A DNA stretch of 9,964 nt from Pseudomonadota bacterium (lineage in GTDB: Bacteria > Pseudomonadota > Alphaproteobacteria > Micropepsales > Micropepsaceae). A program made the translations under genes and the position numbers. The stretch's first letter is position 1. Each line of letters opens with the position of its first letter. The stretch covers positions 1-9,964 of the forward strand of contig JAKBAU010000121.1 in assembly GCA_021808875.1 (NCBI GenBank), in the 5' to 3' direction. Below, piece by piece: positions 6,356 to 9,964 of the stretch. Under the pieces are notes generated by a model. That model was given only the letters and a program-made list of their open reading frames with translations, was not told the DNA's origin and searched no databases.

Positions 6356-9112
6356 TCAAGCAGCCGCGCTCTTGTCCTCGCCCTCCAATGCTTTGAAGAG
6401 GCGTTCGCGCACGCTTGAAATGCGTCCGCGATGGAAGATCTTGTGGCCGAAACCGTCGCGGACATAGAAGACGTCAATGGCCCGTTCACCATAGGTCGCC
6501 ACCCGTGCCGTGGAAATCGACAGGCCGGATTTAAAGAGGCTGTTGGTGACGTCGTAAAGCAATCCTGGCCGGTCGAGACCTTCGACTTCGATCACCGTGG
6601 CGGTCGCTGAGGCCTCATTGTCGAAATTCACCCGGGGGCGCACGTCGAAGGCCGAGGTCCGGGCCGGCAATTTGCGCTTGGCAAGGGCGCGGCCGAGGCG
6701 CATTTCGCCCGCCAGTGTCTTGGCAATGGTGTCGCGCAGGCGCGTAGCGCGGGCGCCCTCGCCGAAGGGCGTGCCATCCTGTTCCTGAACCGAGAAGACA
6801 TCGAGGGCAAAGCCATCGGAGGTCGTATAGGCCTTGGCATCGGCAATCGAGCCACCGCACAGGGCAATGGCGCCTGCCAGCTGGGCGAAGAGACCCGGGT
6901 GATCTGGCGTATAGACCACGACCTCACTGATGGCACGAAAGCTGTCGCTCTGCACAGAAAGGGCAAGGAGCTCCTGGTTGGCATCGGCTGCCGCCATGAG
7001 CCGCGCATGGCGCTCGAGCGTGTCCGGATCGAAGGCGAGCCAGTAAGGATCATAATGGCGGGTGATGACATGATCGCGGATCTGTGGGCCAAGATCGGCC
7101 ACGCGCTCTGCCAGTTTGGCCTTGGCGGCGGCAATGCGCGCCGGCCGCCCGCGTGCAGCTTCGACGCCCGACATCGCAGTGTCGGCCTCATAGTAGAGAT
7201 CACGCAGCAGCTGCCCCTTCCAGCCATTGAAGACGCCAGGGCCTACGGCGCGGATATCCGCCACCGTCAGCACCAGAAGCAGTCGCAGCCGCTCCGGGGT
7301 CTGCACGATCTGGACGAAGTCCCGCACGGTCTTGGGGTCGGAGATGTCGCGACGCTGGGCGATGTCGGCCATCACCAGATGATGCTCGACCAGCCAGGCC
7401 ACATCCTCGGTTTCCTGCGCGCTGAGCCCCCAGCGCGGGCACAGACGTCGCGCGATCGCCGCGCCCTCATTGGAATGATCGCCCTCAAGGCCTTTGGCTA
7501 TGTCGTGCAGCAGCGTTGCGCAATAGAGCGTGCTGCGTGACTTGATGCGCCTGATGAGATCCGTGGACAGGGGATGATCATCGTGCAGCTCGCCCCGTTC
7601 GATGGCTGCAAGATTGCCCACCGCTCGGATCAGGTGCTCGTCCACCGTGTAGTGGTGATACATGTTGAACTGCATCAGCGCCACGACCCGGCCAAAGTCA
7701 GGCACGAAGCTGCCAAACACCCCCGACTCATTCAGTCGTCGCAAGGCGCCCTCGGGGTCGCGCTTCGAGGTCAGGATCTCCACAAACAGACGGTTGGCCT
7801 CAGGATCTTGGCGCTGCTTGTCGCCAATCAGGTGCAGTGAACGGGTGACGGCCCTGAGGGCATGGGGATGGACGTCGACCCCTTTGGCGTCGGCGAGATG
7901 GAAGATGCGCAGAAGATTGACCGGATCGCGCACAAAGGCATCGGGCCTTACGTTGAGCCGGCCATTCTCGACATAGAAATCCTCGTTGCCAGTACGTGGC
8001 TTGAGGAAGCCTGGCAGCATACGGGCGAGTTTGGGGCGGTATTTGCGGTTCTGCTCTTCCAGTGCGGCACAGAAAATGCGTGTCAGGTCGCCGACGTCCT
8101 TGGCGACGAGGAAGTAGGCACGCATGAAGGCTTCGACCGCGCGCTGCTGATCGGCATCATCGAAGCCGAGGCGTCGGGCCAGTTCTGGCTGGACACCGAA
8201 GCTCAGGCGTTCCTCGGCACGCCCGGCGAGATAATGTAGCTGAACCCGCACATCCCAGAGAAAGGCTTCTGCAGTCTGGAACAGCTCGTATTCTTCGGCC
8301 GTGAGGACGTTGTGCTGGATCAGGTCAGCGGTGTTGGCGACACGGTAGACGTATTTGCCGATCCAGAAGAGGGTTTGCAGGTCCCTCAATCCTCCCTTGC
8401 CCTCCTTGATATTGGGCTCCACGAGATAACGGCTTTCCCCCTGACGGGAATGACGCGCATCGCGTTCGGCGAGCTTGGCTTCGACAAAATCCTGGCCGTT
8501 GCCAATCGCCACCTCGTTCCAGAAGCGGGTGCGCAGGTCCTCGCAGAGTTCGGCATTGCCCCACAGAAATCGCGCTTCCAGCAGAGAGGTGCGTATGGTG
8601 ATGTCCTGACGGGCCAGGCGGACGCATTCGGCGAGCGAGCGTGTGGCGTGACCGACTTTGAGGCCGAGATCCCAGAGCATGTAGAGGATGAACTCGATGA
8701 CGCTTTCGCCCCAGGCTGTCTGCTTGAAAGGTCGTACGAACAAAAGGTCGATGTCCGAGCCTGGTGCCAGGAGCCCGCGGCCGTAGCCGCCAGTGGCAAC
8801 CACGGCGATGCGCTCGGCCATAGTGGGATTTTGCGCGTAGTAGAAATGCTTGGTCGCAAAATCGTAGATGACCTGGATGACCTCATCCTGCAGACGCGAC
8901 AGCAGGCGGGCCGCTTCGAGACCCTTGATCTGCCGGGTTTCACAGGCCTGACGCACGTGTTCTCGGGCCAGCTGGAAGCGATCTTTGATGAGGCCATGGG
9001 CCTCTGCGCGCAGCGCCTGCTGGTCGCTTTGTCTGTGGGCAAGGGCTGTCAATTGAAGACGGAGTGCCTCGCCGTCGATCAAGCTTGACTCAGCCAAAGG
9101 GCTTGGGGTCAC
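6356..9112 (-). CDS. glnD: [Protein-PII] uridylyltransferase / uridylyl-removing enzyme
   Basis: GlnD is the cytoplasmic nitrogen sensor: when glutamine is low it uridylylates PII proteins (GlnB/GlnK), and when glutamine is high it removes UMP, so controlling GlnE and NtrBC. The 918-residue protein has the full architecture: nucleotidyltransferase domain with GGYGRG (108-113) and SDIDL (119-123); the GlnD linker domain, including VEPNIKEGKGGLRDLQ (231-246); an HD hydrolase domain with His493 and His536-Asp537 (LLHDIAKGLEGDHS); and two C-terminal ACT domains starting near 730 (VVYTPDHPGLFAQLAG) and 839 (VIEVEGLDRPGLLYDV), the glutamine-binding part. The start is a GTG at 9110-9112, giving MTPSPLAESS; GTGGA lies about eight bases upstream. 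All key residues seem intact, so both activities are expected. It is divergent from the alcohol dehydrogenase and upstream of trpS. Confidence 0.96.
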   Translation of the reverse strand: MTPSPLAESSLIDGEALRLQLTALAHRQSDQQALRAEAHGLIKDRFQLAREHVRQACETRQIKGLEAARLLSRLQDEVIQVIYDFATKHFYYAQNPTMAERIAVVATGGYGRGLLAPGSDIDLLFVRPFKQTAWGESVIEFILYMLWDLGLKVGHATRSLAECVRLARQDITIRTSLLEARFLWGNAELCEDLRTRFWNEVAIGNGQDFVEAKLAERDARHSRQGESRYLVEPNIKEGKGGLRDLQTLFWIGKYVYRVANTADLIQHNVLTAEEYELFQTAEAFLWDVRVQLHYLAGRAEERLSFGVQPELARRLGFDDADQQRAVEAFMRAYFLVAKDVGDLTRIFCAALEEQNRKYRPKLARMLPGFLKPRTGNEDFYVENGRLNVRPDAFVRDPVNLLRIFHLADAKGVDVHPHALRAVTRSLHLIGDKQRQDPEANRLFVEILTSKRDPEGALRRLNESGVFGSFVPDFGRVVALMQFNMYHHYTVDEHLIRAVGNLAAIERGELHDDHPLSTDLIRRIKSRSTLYCATLLHDIAKGLEGDHSNEGAAIARRLCPRWGLSAQETEDVAWLVEHHLVMADIAQRRDISDPKTVRDFVQIVQTPERLRLLLVLTVADIRAVGPGVFNGWKGQLLRDLYYEADTAMSGVEAARGRPARIAAAKAKLAERVADLGPQIRDHVITRHYDPYWLAFDPDTLERHARLMAAADANQELLALSVQSDSFRAISEVVVYTPDHPGLFAQLAGAIALCGGSIADAKAYTTSDGFALDVFSVQEQDGTPFGEGARATRLRDTIAKTLAGEMRLGRALAKRKLPARTSAFDVRPRVNFDNEASATATVIEVEGLDRPGLLYDVTNSLFKSGLSISTARVATYGERAIDVFYVRDGFGHKIFHRGRISSVRERLFKALEGEDKSAAA

Positions 9113-9179
9113 GGTGATTTTCCACGCTGGTCATACACGCATACAATGCTTACTGCGCCGTCAAGGCAAGGAGGCGGAC
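9113..9179. promoter_or_regulatory. Divergent glnD / alcohol dehydrogenase promoter region
   Basis: These 67 bases must hold the 5' signals of both divergent genes. On the plus strand TACAAT (9142-9147) resembles a -10 box for the dehydrogenase, but no good -35 lies at the right distance. On the minus strand TTGACG (9164 down to 9159) resembles a -35 box for glnD, followed 15 bases later by a poor TATGCG. The -10-like box sits in a small inverted repeat, GCAT-ACA-ATGC (9139-9149). These are weak matches by eye; the location is sound and the exact elements are guesses. Confidence 0.35.
9168..9174 (+). promoter_or_regulatory. Strong Shine-Dalgarno of the alcohol dehydrogenase gene
   Basis: AAGGAGG lies five bases before the ATG at 9180-9182, the best ribosome-binding site in the window. 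It fixes the start over the later in-frame ATG at 9189. Confidence 0.85.
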
Positions 9180-9964
9180 ATGCGCGCCATGCGTTTTGAA
9201 GCGGTGGGCAAGCCCCTGCATCTGCAGGAGTGTCCAACGCCGGTCCCCGACACCATGCAGGTTCTGGTCAAGGTTTCGGCCTGCGCGGTCTGCCGGACCG
9301 ATCTACACGTCATCGATGGCGAGCTTGCAGAGCCCAAACTGCCATTGACCCCAGGTCATGAGATCATCGGCCATATCGCGGCCTTGGGACCTGGCGTGCA
9401 GGATTTTGCCCTCGGTGAGCGTGTCGGCATTGCCTGGCTGGGCTGGAGCTGCGGGCACTGCGATTTCTGCCGGCGCGGTGAGGAAAACCTGTGTCCCTCC
9501 GCGCGCTTTACCGGCTACCAGCTTGATGGCGGCTTTGCTACGCATGTACTGGCCGACGCGCGCTATGTTTTTGCCCTACCGGCTGGTTATTCCGATCAGG
9601 AGGCTGCGCCCCTGATGTGTGCGGGTCTGATCGGCTATCGCAGTCTGAAGATGGCCGGCAGCGGGACGCGGCTGGGGCTTTATGGCTTTGGTGCGGCCGC
9701 GCACATCGCCATCCAGGTCGCAAGGAGCCGTGGGCAGGAGGTTTATGCTTTCGTCAGGCCCGGCGATAAGGCGGCGCAGAGTTTTGCGCGCGAAATGGGA
9801 GCGGTGTGGGCTCAAGGCTCGGATGAACCTGCGCCAGTTGCTCTTGACGCAGCGATCGTGTTTGCACCGGTTGGGGCACTCGTGCCGACGGCGCTGCGCG
9901 CAGTGCGTCCGGGCGGTCGGGTGATCTGTGGCGGCATCCACATGAGCGATATTCCGGGCTTTCC
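9180..9964 (+). CDS. Zinc-dependent alcohol dehydrogenase (MDR family), 3'-truncated by the window edge
   Basis: This medium-chain NAD(P)-dependent alcohol dehydrogenase is open to the right edge; 261 codons are visible of an expected ~330-340. The N-terminus MRAMRFEAVGKPLHLQE leads to the catalytic-zinc Cys38 (CAVCRTD) and His60-Glu61 (PGHEIIG), then the structural-zinc cysteines Cys91, 94, 97 and 105 (CGHCDFC...C), and a probable third catalytic-zinc ligand Cys147 (LMCAGLIGYR). The Rossmann motif is GLYGFGAAAH (166-175), a variant of GxGxxG with Ala at the last glycine. The GHxDFC zinc loop and the later VFAPVGALVP and GGIHMSDIP segments fit the AdhA-like, propanol-preferring subgroup that I remember. 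Physiological substrate is unknown; oxidation of small primary alcohols or reduction of aldehydes is an inference. It is transcribed away from glnD and has its own strong ribosome-binding site. Confidence 0.92.
   Translation, partial: MRAMRFEAVGKPLHLQECPTPVPDTMQVLVKVSACAVCRTDLHVIDGELAEPKLPLTPGHEIIGHIAALGPGVQDFALGERVGIAWLGWSCGHCDFCRRGEENLCPSARFTGYQLDGGFATHVLADARYVFALPAGYSDQEAAPLMCAGLIGYRSLKMAGSGTRLGLYGFGAAAHIAIQVARSRGQEVYAFVRPGDKAAQSFAREMGAVWAQGSDEPAPVALDAAIVFAPVGALVPTALRAVRPGGRVICGGIHMSDIPGF

Noticed and set aside
6899..9088. Several long plus-strand frames antisense to glnD (for example 6899-7540, 7862-8239 and 8312-9088).
   Set aside because: All are in the same back-to-back register with glnD, explained by the same codon avoidance. 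The translations resemble no family and the sense protein is full length with all motifs.
1..9964. Search for a hidden system: repeats, CRISPR, insertion-sequence ends, tRNA, riboswitch, defence or phage genes.
   Set aside because: Reading both strands, nearly every base is covered by recognisable housekeeping genes with intact motifs. I saw no repeat units, terminal inverted repeats or RNA-gene structures that stand out.

Overview
The window is a stretch of ordinary chromosome from a GC-rich bacterium (GC a little above 60% by eye). Protein features point to Alphaproteobacteria: the IlvE and GlnD sequences have an alphaproteobacterial look, and the order uvrC-pgsA-moaD-moaE is one I associate with that class. 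The order or genus cannot be fixed from the sequence alone. I see no mobile element, CRISPR array, tRNA or rRNA gene, phage gene or toxin-antitoxin pair, and no gene-free stretch longer than about 90 bases.

Layout. (1) Positions 3-734, plus strand: the 3' part of a branched-chain amino-acid aminotransferase gene (ilvE). It runs tail-to-tail into the next block with overlapping stop codons. (2) Positions 731-5200, minus strand, transcribed right to left: a tightly packed run of six genes, namely a pteridine-reductase-type SDR, folB, uvrC, pgsA, moaD and moaE. Spacing is 2 nt between the SDR and folB, 87 nt between folB and uvrC (less if uvrC uses an upstream TTG), 19 nt between uvrC and pgsA, a 4-nt ATGA overlap between pgsA and moaD, and 1 nt between moaD and moaE. 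(3) Positions 5289-9112, minus strand: trpS and glnD, with glnD upstream. (4) Positions 9180 to the right edge, plus strand: the 5' part of a zinc-dependent alcohol dehydrogenase, divergent from glnD across 67 bp.

How the genes work together. The SDR and FolB both look like pterin/folate enzymes. MoaD and MoaE form molybdopterin synthase, another pterin-derived cofactor pathway, but they are separated from the folate pair by a DNA-repair nuclease (uvrC) and a phospholipid synthase (pgsA). The arrangement is mostly shared expression of housekeeping genes rather than one pathway. GlnD is the nitrogen-status sensor that uridylylates PII proteins.

Nothing here looks like an undescribed system. 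The points most worth a second look are the SDR beside folB, which carries the TGxxxRxG and Asp-Tyr-Lys signature of pteridine reductases (PTR1/FolM type); the direct glnD-trpS neighbourhood without murJ; and the moaE TTG start, whose Shine-Dalgarno sequence is formed by the codons for MoaD's essential Gly-Gly tail.
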